In this document: piece after piece, positions 1 to 10,084 of the stretch
Numbering within the stretch: the first letter of the stretch is position 1
How the letters are laid out: each line of letters opens with the position of its first letter
Assembly: GCF_900176205.1 (NCBI RefSeq)
Contig: NZ_LT859959.1
Coordinates: 4,299,001 to 4,363,000, forward strand
Direction of reading: 5' to 3'
From: Bradyrhizobium sp. ORS 285
GTDB lineage: Bacteria; Pseudomonadota; Alphaproteobacteria; Rhizobiales; Xanthobacteraceae
Length of the DNA: 64,000 bases
Made by a program: the position numbers and the translations under genes
Notes under the pieces: generated by a model
What the model was told of the DNA's origin: nothing
The model's input: the letters and a program-made list of their open reading frames with translations, nothing else
Database searches by the model: none

Positions 1-360
1 GTCCGGGCCGAGCCCCGGGATCTCGTCGAAGGCGAGTTCGGGACCGGTGGCGACGACGAGATAGTCGTAAGGAACCATGGTGCCGTCGGTCAGCTCGACC
101 TGGCTGTCGTCCGGATGCACCCGCTTGGCGCCCTGCGTCAGCAGCCGGATGCCCTTGCGCTGCATGACGTCGACGAGATCGATCTCGATGTCGTCGCGCT
201 TGCGCCAACCCACGGCCACCCAGGGGTTGGACGGCACGAAATGATACGAGGACCCTTGCGAGATGACGGTCACGCGATCCTCCTTTCGCATCTGGGGCAG
301 CAATTCATAGGCCATCAGGGAGCCGCTCAGCCCCGCTCCGATCACGACAACGTCCGCCAT
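1..360 (-). CDS. sqr: Sulfide:quinone oxidoreductase, N-terminal part (cut by window edge)
   Basis: This is the first 120 codons of an FAD-dependent pyridine-nucleotide-disulfide oxidoreductase; the rest lies beyond the left edge. The N-terminus reads MADVVVIGAGLSGS, the GxGxxG dinucleotide-binding loop. It continues with FVPSNPWVAVGWR, a stretch typical of sulfide:quinone reductases, and later has the DYLVVATGP FAD-contact motif. The family oxidises sulfide at the membrane and passes electrons to quinone. The gene is divergent from an ArsR-type repressor with the persulfide-sensor cysteine pair, which supports a sulfide role. The family C-terminus and redox cysteines cannot be seen, so a related flavocytochrome c sulfide dehydrogenase flavoprotein is not fully excluded. 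Confidence 0.8.
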   Translation of the reverse strand, partial: MADVVVIGAGLSGSLMAYELLPQMRKEDRVTVISQGSSYHFVPSNPWVAVGWRKRDDIEIDLVDVMQRKGIRLLTQGAKRVHPDDSQVELTDGTMVPYDYLVVATGPELAFDEIPGLGPD

Positions 361-435
361 TGGGTCCTCCATCGCCTTGCTTCGTTCTTGTTTTGCTCAG
401 CCCCGACCTTCCGGGCCGGCCTTGACTATATATTT

Positions 436-451
436 GTATATCCGTATATAC
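436..451. promoter_or_regulatory. Probable BigR/SqrR operator in the divergent promoter
   Basis: An AT-rich inverted repeat, GTATAT-ccgt-ATATAC, lies just before the repressor start codon and about 75 bases from the divergent sulfide:quinone reductase start. The surrounding 20 bases are almost pure A/T in otherwise GC-rich DNA. ArsR-family repressors of this type bind AT-rich dyads and autoregulate, so this is the natural operator candidate. The site is seen directly; its occupancy is inference. Confidence 0.6.
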
Positions 452-457
452 GCAACT

Positions 458-787
458 ATGAAATTTGATGCTGACATCATGGAAGTGGCCGCTGACAAAG
501 CCAGCGATCTCCTGAAGGCGCTGTCGAACCGCCACCGGCTCCTGATCATCTGCCAGCTGGTCGACGGTGAGCGCTCGGTCGGCGAGTTGGCTGCGTCCCT
601 GGGCCTGCGCGACTCGACCGTCTCCCAGCACCTCGCACTGCTGCGCAAGGACGGCCTGGTCACTGCCCGGCGCGACGGACAGACGATCTACTACTCGATC
701 AGCAGCGAGCCGGCGCGCGAGGTGCTGAAGACGCTCTATCAGGTCTATTGCGCGACGCCGCCGCCGGAACCCGGGTCGAGACTATGA
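458..787 (+). CDS. bigR: ArsR-family persulfide-responsive repressor (BigR/SqrR type)
   Basis: A 109-residue winged-helix repressor with the ArsR-type recognition helix (DSTVSQHLALLRKDGLV) and wing (RRDGQTIYYSI). It has only two cysteines, Cys32 and Cys98, 66 residues apart. That is the spacing of the redox pair in SqrR (41/107) and BigR (42/108), which form a tetrasulfide bridge with reactive sulfur and release DNA. The metal-binding motifs of classical ArsR/SmtB are absent. I chose the ATG at 458 because the upstream extension reads through the operator and does not resemble the family. No strong ribosome-binding site is visible. Divergence from sqr and the downstream RND pair suggests it controls both. 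Confidence 0.85.
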   Translation: MKFDADIMEVAADKASDLLKALSNRHRLLIICQLVDGERSVGELAASLGLRDSTVSQHLALLRKDGLVTARRDGQTIYYSISSEPAREVLKTLYQVYCATPPPEPGSRL

Positions 788-897
788 CCGTCGAACGCCT
801 ACGAGTTGAGCAGCATCAAGTGGGAACCCGCCGCCCAGTGGGATGGATGGACTGCCCGTTTGGCTCGACCACTCGAATTGATTCAAAAGAGAACAGG

Positions 898-1896
898 ATG
901 AAGCCAATGCGCAGATTATCGCTCCTGAGCTTGATCGCTATGATGAGCTGGCAGTCGGTAGCAGCCAATGCCGAGACGCTCACGGTGGCTCCGCGCCAGG
1001 TGGCCGACGAGAAGGCGGTGTTCGCGACCGTGGAAAGCGTCAGCGTCGTCCCCGCGCGCGGCCGCATCGGCGGCACCGTTGCTCAGCTGTCCGTGCGCGA
1101 GGGCGATCCCGTCAAGCGCGGCCAGCCGATCGCTCTGATCGGCGACGAGAAGCTCGCGCTGCAACTCAAGTCGCTCGACGCCCAGATCGAGGCGTTGCAG
1201 GCGCAAGCCAACCAGGCGCAGATCGACTTCACCCGCACCGAGGGCCTCGTCGAGCGCGGCACCCTGCCCCGGGTCAAGCTCGACGAGACGCGCACTGCGC
1301 TGAACGTCGCCGAGAACGGCCTGCGGGCGAAGACGGCCGAGCGCGCCGTGGTCAATCAGCAGATGAGCGAAGGCCAGGTGCTGGCGCCCGACGACGGCCG
1401 CGTGCTGAAGAAGCTCGTCGTCGTCGGATCCGTGGTGCTTCCCGGCGACCCTGTGGTCACCGTGGCGCAGCAGAACTTCAAGCTGCGGCTGCGCGTGCCC
1501 GAGCGCCATGCGCTATTCTTGAAAGCCGGCGACAAGATCCGCATCGATGGCGCCGAGTTCGGCGACAGCGGCGACAAGTTTGGCGTGATCGACCTCGTCT
1601 ATCCGCAGATCGAGGAAGGCCGCGTCGTCGCCGACGCCATCGTCCCAGGCCTCGGCCAGTACTACGTCGGCGACCGGCTGCGGGTCTGGATCTCCGGCGG
1701 CCAGCGCGACGCCTATGTCATTCCCTCGCGCTACGTCACCACCCGCTTCGGCATCGACTACGTGAAGCTGCAGCAGGGCGCGCAGCAGGTGAGCGTCCCG
1801 GTGCAGCGCGGCCGCGCGCTGCCCAGCGCCGATCTCCCCGATGGCCTTGAAATCCTGTCCGGCCTGCGCGCCGGCGACCAATTGGTGCAGCCGTGA
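898..1896 (+). CDS. RND efflux periplasmic adaptor (membrane fusion protein)
   Basis: A 332-residue adaptor that links an inner-membrane RND pump to an outer-membrane channel. The start MKPMRRLSLLSLIAMM gives a positively charged N-terminus, a hydrophobic stretch and a likely signal-peptidase site near AANAE. The lipoyl half-motifs (GGTVAQLSVREGDPVKRGQ and LAPDDGRVLKKL) flank an alpha-helical hairpin (residues about 75-140), followed by a beta-barrel. The start at 898 is preferred over upstream in-frame codons because it gives a clean signal peptide and follows an AGAGAACAGG stretch. Its last codons overlap the GTG start of the pump gene, so the two are translationally coupled. Confidence 0.85.
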   Translation: MKPMRRLSLLSLIAMMSWQSVAANAETLTVAPRQVADEKAVFATVESVSVVPARGRIGGTVAQLSVREGDPVKRGQPIALIGDEKLALQLKSLDAQIEALQAQANQAQIDFTRTEGLVERGTLPRVKLDETRTALNVAENGLRAKTAERAVVNQQMSEGQVLAPDDGRVLKKLVVVGSVVLPGDPVVTVAQQNFKLRLRVPERHALFLKAGDKIRIDGAEFGDSGDKFGVIDLVYPQIEEGRVVADAIVPGLGQYYVGDRLRVWISGGQRDAYVIPSRYVTTRFGIDYVKLQQGAQQVSVPVQRGRALPSADLPDGLEILSGLRAGDQLVQP

Positions 1897-4800
1897 AACT
1901 TGGACTCTCGGGCAAGCTGACCCAGGCGACCATCGCCTCGCCGCTGACGCCGCTGTTCCTGCTCGCTTCCCTCGTCGTCGGCCTCATCGCCGTGGTCGTG
2001 ATCCCGCGCGAGGAGGAGCCGCAGATCAGCGTCCCCATGGTCGACATCCGCGTCAACGCCGACGGCCTGCGCGCGCCTGATGGTGTCGAGCTCGTGACCA
2101 AGCCGCTGGAGACGATCGTCAAGGCGATCGACGGCGTCGAGCACGTCTACAGCCAGACCGAAGATGACCGCGTCATGGTCACCGCGCGCTTCCTGGTCGG
2201 CACCAAGTTCGAGGATGCGATCCTGCGCGTCCATGAGAAGATCCGCGCCAATCTGGACCGCATCCCGGTCGGAATTTCTGAGCCACTGATCGTCGGACGT
2301 GGGATCAACGACGTCGCGGTCACCGTGCTGACCCTGTCGCCGAAGCCGGAGGCCGCCGAGCGCTGGTCCGACAAGGACCTCTATGAGCTCGCCGACAAGC
2401 TGCGCGCGGAACTGACGAAGGTCGACAATATCGGACTGACCTACATTTCCGGGGGCGGCGCCCAGCAGATCCGCGTCGAGCCAAGCCCGGAGAAGCTGTC
2501 GCTGTTCGGCGTGACCTTGCAGCAGCTCGTCGCCAAGGTGAAGGATGCCAACCGCTCCTTCCTGGCGGGCGACGTCCGCGACGGCGGCATCGTCCGCAAC
2601 GTCACTGCGGGCCAGACCCTGACAGGCGTCCCCGATATCGGCCTCCTGCTGATCTCGACCCGCGACGGACGCCCGGTCTATGTGCGCGATGTTGCGACCG
2701 TCGTCATCGGCCCCAACCTCGCCGAGCACCGCGTCTGGGACGACGCGCGCAACGACAAGGGCGACTGGCATCGCGTGCCCGCGGTGAGTCTCGCGCTTGC
2801 CAAGCGCGCCGGCGCTAATGCGGTCGTGGTGTCGCACGACATCGCGCAACGGTTGGACGGGCTCAAGGCGAGCCTCATTCCGAGCGACGTCGCGGTCACG
2901 GTGACGCGTGACTATGGCGAAACGGCCAATGAAAAGGCCAACGAGCTGCTGTTCCATCTCGGCCTCGCGACGATCTCGATCGTCGTGCTGATCGCGATCG
3001 CGATCGGCTGGCGCGAGGCGGTGGTCACCTTCGTCGTGATCCCGACCACGATCCTGCTGACGATGTTCGCGGCCAATTTGATGGGCTACACCATCAACCG
3101 CGTCAGCCTGTTCGCGCTGATCTTTTCGATCGGCATCCTGGTCGACGACGCCATCGTCGTGGTCGAGAACATCGCACGCCATTGGGGCATGCGCGACGGC
3201 CGTCCGCGTCTGCAGGCGACCATCGAGGCCGTGGCCGAGGTCGGCAATCCGACCATCGTCGCTACTCTCACCGTGGTCGCCGCCCTGCTCCCGATGCTGT
3301 TCGTCTCGGGCCTGATGGGCCCGTACATGGCGCCGATTCCGGCCAACGCCTCGGCTGCGATGCTGTTCTCGTTTGTCGTGGCGATGGTCGTGGCGCCCTG
3401 GCTAATGCTGCGCCTCGCGCCGAAGCCAACCACCGCCGCGGGGGCCGGAGCGCATCACGACGCGCATGGCGAAGGCCGGCTCGGCCGGATCTATCGCAGC
3501 GTCGCGCGTCCGATCGTCGCCAGCAAGCGCTCCGCCTGGATCTTCCTGCTCGGCGTCGGGATCGCCACGCTGCTGTCGATGACGCTGTTCGCGACCAAGT
3601 CCGTCACTGTCAAGCTGCTTCCGTTCGACAACAAGTCGGAGATCGCCGTGATGGTCGATCTGCCGGAAGGCGCGAGCCTGGAAGACACCGAGCGGACGCT
3701 GTTCGCCGCGGCCGACATCGCGCATCAGCTGCCGGAGATCAGCAACGTGCAGAGCTATGCCGGCACGGCGGCGCCGTTCAACTTCAACGGCCTCGTCAGG
3801 CACTATTACCTGCGCGAACGGCCGGAGCTCGGCGAGCTCCAGGTCAATCTCGCCGCGCGCGGCGACCGCAAGCGTTCCAGCCACGACATCGCGCTCGACC
3901 TGCGGCAGCGGCTGAAGGCGGTCTCGGTGCCCTCCGGCACCAGCATCAAGGTGGTCGAAGTGCCGCCGGGGCCGCCGGTGCTTGCGACCTTGCTGGCCGA
4001 GATCTACGGCCCGGATGCCGCGACGAGACGCGCGGTCACCACCGAGCTGAAGAAGGTGTTCGCAGACGTGCCCTTCATCGTCGACATCGACGACTCCATC
4101 GGTCAGCCGCGGCCGCGGCTGCGGCTGTCGATCGACCAGGACAGTCTGGAGTTCTTCGGCGTCGAGCAGCGCGACGTCTACGACACCATCCAGACCCTGT
4201 TCGGCGGCGTGTCGGTCGGCTACTCGCATCGCGGCGAGGACCGCAATCCGATCGAGATCGCGGTCAAGCTGCCGAAGCGCGCCAAGAGCTGGAGCGAGGC
4301 CCTGGCCTCGACGCCGGTGCCCGCCAACACGCTGCCCGGCAGCAAGACCGTGGTCGAACTCGGCCAGGTCGTGAAGGCGACGATGGAAGAGGGATCGCCG
4401 ATGATCTTCCGCCGCGACGGCCGCTTTGCCGACATGGTGATGGCCGAACTGGCCGGCCGTTTCGAGGCGCCGCTCTACGGTATGCTCGCGGTCGCCGACC
4501 GCATCGATGCGCATGACTGGGGCAACCTGCCGAAGCCGGTAATCGGCTTCCATGGCCAGCCGAAGGACGAGTCCCATCCGACGCTACTGTGGGACGGCGA
4601 ATGGGAAATCACCTATGTGACCTTCCGCGACATGGGCGCGGCGTTCGGCGCCGCCATCCTCGGCATCTACGTGCTGGTGGTGGCACAGTTCAAGAGCTTC
4701 CGGCTGCCGCTCGTCATCCTGACGCCGATCCCGCTGACCTTGATCGGCATTCTGCTCGGCCATTGGCTGCTTGGCGCGCCGTTCACCGCGACGTCGATGA

Positions 4801-5120
4801 TCGGCTTCATCGCGCTCGCCGGCATCATCGTGCGCAACTCCATCCTGCTGGTGGACTTCATCCGGCACAGCGGCGACGAGGGCAAGACGTTGCGCGACGT
4901 CGTGCTCGAAGCCGGTGCCGTGCGCTTCAAGCCGATCCTGCTGACGGCGCTGGCGGCCATGATCGGGGCGGCGACGATCCTGCTCGATCCGATCTTCCAG
5001 GGCCTGGCGATCTCGCTGCTGTTCGGCCTCGCCTCCTCCACCCTGCTCACCGTGCTCGTCATCCCCGCGATCTACATCGCGCTGCGCGATCCCGGCAAAC
5101 CGACCATGAAAGCACCCTAG
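1893..5120 (+). CDS. RND-superfamily efflux permease
   Basis: A 1075-residue inner-membrane proton-driven pump of normal RND length, starting with GTG in a GTGA overlap with the adaptor stop. It has the first transmembrane helix near residues 15-40, large periplasmic loops, and the helix 4 signature GILVDDAIVVVENIARHWG carrying the paired aspartates of the proton relay. The second half contains GFIALAGIIVRNSILLVDF. The sequence belongs to the broad AcrB/hydrophobe group rather than the CusA metal pumps, which have methionine relays that I do not see. The substrate is unknown. Its position after the persulfide repressor suggests induction by sulfide or reactive sulfur. Confidence 0.85.
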   Translation: MKLGLSGKLTQATIASPLTPLFLLASLVVGLIAVVVIPREEEPQISVPMVDIRVNADGLRAPDGVELVTKPLETIVKAIDGVEHVYSQTEDDRVMVTARFLVGTKFEDAILRVHEKIRANLDRIPVGISEPLIVGRGINDVAVTVLTLSPKPEAAERWSDKDLYELADKLRAELTKVDNIGLTYISGGGAQQIRVEPSPEKLSLFGVTLQQLVAKVKDANRSFLAGDVRDGGIVRNVTAGQTLTGVPDIGLLLISTRDGRPVYVRDVATVVIGPNLAEHRVWDDARNDKGDWHRVPAVSLALAKRAGANAVVVSHDIAQRLDGLKASLIPSDVAVTVTRDYGETANEKANELLFHLGLATISIVVLIAIAIGWREAVVTFVVIPTTILLTMFAANLMGYTINRVSLFALIFSIGILVDDAIVVVENIARHWGMRDGRPRLQATIEAVAEVGNPTIVATLTVVAALLPMLFVSGLMGPYMAPIPANASAAMLFSFVVAMVVAPWLMLRLAPKPTTAAGAGAHHDAHGEGRLGRIYRSVARPIVASKRSAWIFLLGVGIATLLSMTLFATKSVTVKLLPFDNKSEIAVMVDLPEGASLEDTERTLFAAADIAHQLPEISNVQSYAGTAAPFNFNGLVRHYYLRERPELGELQVNLAARGDRKRSSHDIALDLRQRLKAVSVPSGTSIKVVEVPPGPPVLATLLAEIYGPDAATRRAVTTELKKVFADVPFIVDIDDSIGQPRPRLRLSIDQDSLEFFGVEQRDVYDTIQTLFGGVSVGYSHRGEDRNPIEIAVKLPKRAKSWSEALASTPVPANTLPGSKTVVELGQVVKATMEEGSPMIFRRDGRFADMVMAELAGRFEAPLYGMLAVADRIDAHDWGNLPKPVIGFHGQPKDESHPTLLWDGEWEITYVTFRDMGAAFGAAILGIYVLVVAQFKSFRLPLVILTPIPLTLIGILLGHWLLGAPFTATSMIGFIALAGIIVRNSILLVDFIRHSGDEGKTLRDVVLEAGAVRFKPILLTALAAMIGAATILLDPIFQGLAISLLFGLASSTLLTVLVIPAIYIALRDPGKPTMKAP

Positions 5121-5129
5121 GACATCTCC

Positions 5130-5486
5130 ATGACCAAGAACTACAACGAGATCTGCAAGGACATCTCCGGCAACCTGAAGACGCTGCGCAAGGACATCCC
5201 TGATGTGATGCAGGGCTTCTCCGCGCTGGCGCGGGCCGCCGGCGCCGACGGCGCACTCGACAAGAAGACCAAGGAGCTGATTGCGCTCGCGATCGGCGTC
5301 GCCGTCCGCTGCGACGGCTGCATCGGCTTCCATGCCGAGGCCCTGGTCCGTCTCGGCGCGACGCGCCAGGAGGTCGAGGAGACGTTGGGCATGGCGATCT
5401 ACATGGGCGGCGGCCCGTCGCTGATGTACGCCGCCGACGCGATCGGCGCGTTCGAGCAGTTCCAGCAGCAGGCCGCCACCGCTTGA
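5130..5486 (+). CDS. AhpD-like carboxymuconolactone decarboxylase family protein
   Basis: A 118-residue all-helical protein of the CMD/AhpD fold. The motif RCDGCIGFHAEALVRLGA supplies the CxxC...H redox centre (Cys61, Cys64, His68) of AhpD-type peroxidase partners, and KTKELIALAIGVAV is the usual preceding helix. It starts nine bases after the pump stop, with AGGA upstream of the ATG, so it is the last gene of the sulfide-associated operon. Thiol peroxidase or disulfide reductase activity toward sulfur species or peroxides is a reasonable inference. True carboxymuconolactone decarboxylase activity is unlikely, because that enzyme lacks the CxxC. Confidence 0.8.
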   Translation: MTKNYNEICKDISGNLKTLRKDIPDVMQGFSALARAAGADGALDKKTKELIALAIGVAVRCDGCIGFHAEALVRLGATRQEVEETLGMAIYMGGGPSLMYAADAIGAFEQFQQQAATA

Positions 5487-5494
5487 GCGCGGGC

Positions 5495-6709
5495 TCAGCC
5501 GCAGATGTCGAGAATGGCCAGCATGTAGATGCGGATCATGTCGAGATAGTCGGGAATGTCGACGCGCTCGTCCGGCATCGTGTTGTACCGGCCACCGGGC
5601 CCGCAGACGATGCCCTCCATGCCGCCCGAGGCATAGAGATGGCCGGCATCGGTGCCATAGAAGCAGCTCGGCGCAACCGGCCCCGTCGGCTGCGCCTCGC
5701 CGCGCACTGCGCGATAGGCGTCGTTGATCGCGCGGACGATCGGACTCTCCGGCGCGACCTCGAACGGCGGCATCGTCGGCACGCCGGCCCGGTCTTCCGA
5801 CATCAGATGCGCCTTGAGGCCGGGAAACCGTGTCTCCAGCGCATCGAGCTCACGCCGCATGTCGGCGAGTGCGCCCTGCTCGGTCTGGCCGGGTGCATAA
5901 CGGCCGGAGCCCTTGATGCGGACGAAGTCCGCCACCTGCGGCGTCCGCCACTCGTGCAGCTCGCGGCCGAGCGCGCCGTGAACGACGCCGACATGGACGC
6001 GGTTGATCGCCGCATGGGCCGGCGACCGGGCGCCGGAGAACGTCATCGCGTTGAGGCGCGGGATGAGATCGCAGGCGGCGCTGATGGCATCGACCGCCTC
6101 CTCGCGCTTGGACAGATGCCGCGTGTTGCCGACCAGCTCGATGATAAACATGAACGCCGCCGCGTGCATGGTCATCGCCTTCAGATCAGTCGGCTCCGAA
6201 TTGATGAAGTAGTCCGCGCGCAGCCCCTGCTCGATCAGCGAATAGGTGCCGACGCCGCCCTGCAGCTCGCCGACCACATAGGTCAGGATGACATCGCCCT
6301 TCAGCTTCACGCCGGCTTCGATCAACGTCTTGACGGCGCAGAAATAGGCGGCGTCGCCGGCCTTCATGTTGGACACGCCGATGCCGTAGATGAACTTGTC
6401 GTCGACCTTTCCTTCCCATGGATCGACCGTCCAGCCCTCGGTCACCGGGTTGGTGTCGACGTGACCGTTGAACAGCAGGCTCTTGCCGCCCCCGGTTCCT
6501 TTCCAGCGCCCGACGGCGTTGACGCGTCCCTCATCGCCGAACGGCGCAACGGCCGCGTCGAGCCCGATCTCGCGCATCTGGTCGGCCATGAACGTGGCGA
6601 GCTGCTTCTCGCCCTCTGTCTTCGAATAGCTCTTGTGCTGCACCATGCGCGACAGCAGCGCGAGCGCAGCCGGAACATCGATGCGGGCGAGCAGATCCTT
6701 GCGGTCCAT
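5495..6709 (-). CDS. M20-family peptidase homologue with altered metal ligands
   Basis: A 404-residue ArgE/DapE/CPG2-fold protein. The first motif is intact (NGHVDTNP, His83 and Asp85), and the SEPTD ligand loop (Glu172) is present. The bridging aspartate motif usually written GRGxxDMKG reads YGIGVSNMKAG, with Asn114. The catalytic EE pair reads VGELQGG, with Glu148 kept but the neighbouring metal-binding Glu replaced. The C-terminal His ligand motif reads GPGGRYNTMPDE, with Asn376. Either the subfamily binds metal differently or it is not a di-zinc peptidase. It is the last gene of the oligopeptide ABC operon, 18 bases after the ATPase gene. A hydrolase acting on the imported substrate is the simplest role. 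Confidence 0.75.
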   Translation of the reverse strand: MDRKDLLARIDVPAALALLSRMVQHKSYSKTEGEKQLATFMADQMREIGLDAAVAPFGDEGRVNAVGRWKGTGGGKSLLFNGHVDTNPVTEGWTVDPWEGKVDDKFIYGIGVSNMKAGDAAYFCAVKTLIEAGVKLKGDVILTYVVGELQGGVGTYSLIEQGLRADYFINSEPTDLKAMTMHAAAFMFIIELVGNTRHLSKREEAVDAISAACDLIPRLNAMTFSGARSPAHAAINRVHVGVVHGALGRELHEWRTPQVADFVRIKGSGRYAPGQTEQGALADMRRELDALETRFPGLKAHLMSEDRAGVPTMPPFEVAPESPIVRAINDAYRAVRGEAQPTGPVAPSCFYGTDAGHLYASGGMEGIVCGPGGRYNTMPDERVDIPDYLDMIRIYMLAILDICG

Positions 6710-6727
6710 ACGTTGAAATCCTTGCGG

Positions 6728-8302
6728 TCAGCCGACCGGAACGGGCGAAGCCGCCATCAGCTCGCGTGTATAGGGGTGAACGTCCTCGGCGCTGAAGGCA
6801 TCGACGGCGCGGCTGTCGACGAGCTGGCCGTGGCGCATCACGACGATGCGGTGGGCGATCTGCCGAATGAGATTCAGATCGTGCGTAATGAACAGATAGG
6901 CCGTGCCGGTCTCGGCGCGCAGCGCCAGCAGAAGCTCGACGATCTGGGCCTGCACGGAGACGTCGAGCGGCGCGGTGATCTCGTCGCAGATCACGAGTCG
7001 CGGGCGTGCCGCAAAAGCGCGGGCGATCGCGACGCGCTGCTTCTCGCCGCCCGACAGCTGATGCGGCCAGCGCGTCGCATAGGATGCCGGCAGCCGCACC
7101 TGCTCGAGCAGTCGCGGCACCGACGACGGATCGCCGCCATAGAGCTTCAGCGGCCGCGACAGGATCTCGCCGATCCGGTGGCGTGGATTGAGCGAGGAAT
7201 CCGGATGCTGAAACACGATCTGGACGTCGCGGCGATAGGCCCGGTTCATGTCGCCGGCCGCGTGAAGCGTCCGCCCATCAAAGCTGATCGCGCCCGAGAA
7301 CCGCGCAAGCCCGGTCAACGCCCGCGCCATCGACGATTTGCCAGAGCCGGATTCACCGACGAGACCGACGATCTCGCCCGCACGGATGTCGACGTCGACG
7401 GCCTGGGTCGACGGCGGCGGCGCCGCACGGAACAGGCCGCGCCTGCCATAGTGAACCTCGATGCCCCTGGCTTCGAGCAGCACGTCAGAGCCCGGCGTAT
7501 CGTGCACCAGCCGCCGCTCAGGACGCGGCACAGCCGCGATCAACGATTTGGTGTAGTCATGCTGCGGCTTACGGAAGATCTCGGACGCACTCGCCTGCTC
7601 GACCACGCGGCCATGCCTGATGACTGCGACGCGGTCGGCGACGCGGGTCATCATCGCGAGGTCATGCGAGATGTACAGCGCAGCAACGCCCGTCTCCGCG
7701 CGCAGGCGGCCGAACAGGTCGACGATGCGCGCTCCGGTAATGACATCCAACGCTGTCGTCGGCTCGTCGAACAGGATCACATCGGGCCGGCAACCGAACG
7801 CGGTTGCAATGATCACGCGCTGCTTCTCGCCGCCGGAGATCTCGTGCGGATAACGCCGCAGCATGGCAGAGGGATCACGCAGCTCGACATGGCCGAGCAG
7901 CTCGATTGCAAGAGTCGTAGCGTCGCGCGCGTTCAGAGCCCAATGACGCATCAGCGCCTCCGTCACCTGACGGCCGATGGTCAGCGTCGGGTTGAGCGCG
8001 GTGGACGGATCCTGGAACACCATGCCGATCCGGCGGCCGCGCACCTCGATCAGCCGTTTCGGTCCGAGCGCCTGCAGATCGATGTCGCCGAGCCGAAGCG
8101 AGCCCGAGACCTCGCGCGCATTGGCCGGCAGATGCCGCATCAAGGCCCAGGCGAGCGAGCTCTTGCCGGAGCCGGATTCACCGACCAGGCCGAGCACCTC
8201 GCCCGGCGCGATGGCGAGCGAGACGTCCCGCAGCACGGGGATGGCGCCCGCTGAAGTCACGTAGTCGAGGCTATATTGGGTGATCGCGAGCGCCGGTGTC
8301 AT
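6728..8302 (-). CDS. Fused double ATP-binding protein of oligopeptide-type ABC importer (DppD-DppF/GsiA-like)
   Basis: A 524-residue cytoplasmic protein with two complete ABC cassettes, matching DppD and DppF fused as in GsiA. Cassette 1 has Walker A GESGSGKSS, signature SGGEKQRV and Walker B VILFDEPTTALD. Cassette 2 repeats Walker A, has LSGGEKQRVAIARA, and a slightly unusual Walker B, LVICDEITAPLD, where DEPTSALD is usual. Each cassette ends with the oligopeptide-family tail (HDYTKSLIAAVP and HPYTRELMAASP). The start overlaps the stop of the upstream permease gene by 4 bases. It powers import through the two permeases encoded just upstream in the operon. Confidence 0.9.
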   Translation of the reverse strand: MTPALAITQYSLDYVTSAGAIPVLRDVSLAIAPGEVLGLVGESGSGKSSLAWALMRHLPANAREVSGSLRLGDIDLQALGPKRLIEVRGRRIGMVFQDPSTALNPTLTIGRQVTEALMRHWALNARDATTLAIELLGHVELRDPSAMLRRYPHEISGGEKQRVIIATAFGCRPDVILFDEPTTALDVITGARIVDLFGRLRAETGVAALYISHDLAMMTRVADRVAVIRHGRVVEQASASEIFRKPQHDYTKSLIAAVPRPERRLVHDTPGSDVLLEARGIEVHYGRRGLFRAAPPPSTQAVDVDIRAGEIVGLVGESGSGKSSMARALTGLARFSGAISFDGRTLHAAGDMNRAYRRDVQIVFQHPDSSLNPRHRIGEILSRPLKLYGGDPSSVPRLLEQVRLPASYATRWPHQLSGGEKQRVAIARAFAARPRLVICDEITAPLDVSVQAQIVELLLALRAETGTAYLFITHDLNLIRQIAHRIVVMRHGQLVDSRAVDAFSAEDVHPYTRELMAASPVPVG

Positions 8303-9121
8303 CGATCGTCTCGCGGGTTGAGCGCATCACGCAAGGCGTCGCCGACGAGATTGAAGGCAATGGCCGACAGCGCGATCGCCGCCGACGGCGCGATCAGGAT
8401 CCACGGCGCGCGATGCATATACTGGCGCGCATCGGCGACCATCAGTCCCCACTCCGACGCGGGCGGCTGCGCACCCAGGCCCAGGAAGCTGAGCGTCGCA
8501 AACAGCATGACCGCGAACGACACCCGGATGGTCGCCTCGATGACGATGGGTCCCATCACATTGGGCAGCAGCTCGCGAAAGATGACGTGCGGCGCCGCCT
8601 CGCCGCGTGCCACCGCCGCCTTGACGTAGTCCTGATTGCGGACGGCAAGCGAGACCGAGCGCGTCACCCGGGCCATGCCCGGCGCGAAAGCCAGCGCGAT
8701 CGCGACCACGGCGTTGCCGGCGCCATTGCCGAGCGTGCTGACCAGCAGCAGCGCCATCAGCAGGCCGGGGATCGCCATGACCGCATCATTGGTGCGCATG
8801 ATGGCCTCGTCGGCCTTGCCGCCGAGATAGGCCGACGCGACGCCGACGACGGCACCGATGGCGCTGCCGGCCAATGTCGCTGCCAGCGCCATCGGCACGG
8901 TCGCCCGCGCGCCGGACAACAGCCGGCTCAGCACATCGCGGCCGAACTGGTCGGCGCCGAGCCAATTCTGCCAGCCCGGCGCGCGAAACCGGCCAAGAAA
9001 GTCCATCTTCTCCGGACCGTAAGGGGCAAGCCATGGTCCCAGGAGACAGACCGCAGTGAGCACGACGAGCAGTGCCAGCCCGATCGCGCCCTGCGGCTTG
9101 CGGATCATCCGTCGGAGCACC

Positions 9122-9129
<8 letters not shown>
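8299..9129 (-). CDS. Oligopeptide-type ABC transporter permease, DppC/OppC-like
   Basis: A 276-residue inner-membrane subunit. A short cytoplasmic N-terminus leads into the first transmembrane helix (IGLALLVVLTAVCLLGPW), then the GADQFGRDVLSRLLSGAR motif shared by DppC/OppC proteins. Four to five further helices follow. The EAA loop that contacts the ATPase is near the centre (AVARGEAAPHVIFRELLPN). The gene overlaps the DppB-like gene by 8 bases and the ATPase gene by 4. Peptide import is the usual family function, but related systems move opines, glutathione or nickel, so the substrate is open. Confidence 0.88.
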
Positions 9130-10069
<940 letters not shown>

Positions 10070-10084
10070 CGATGGACCTCGTTC

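Noticed and set aside
377..457. N-terminal extension of the ArsR-type repressor by 27 residues
   Set aside because: It would translate through the AT-rich operator and has no resemblance to the family; the start at 458 gives standard length.
1893..5120. CusA/CzcA-type heavy-metal RND pump
   Set aside because: The metal-relay residues of CusA are not visible, and the partner adaptor lacks metal-binding extensions; it is left as a general RND pump.
5483..8254. Open frame of 923 codons on the plus strand across the M20 and ABC ATPase genes
   Set aside because: It is antisense to two well-supported genes. Its translation is His/Arg/Asp/Gln-rich with no domain, typical of the reverse frame of high-GC coding DNA.
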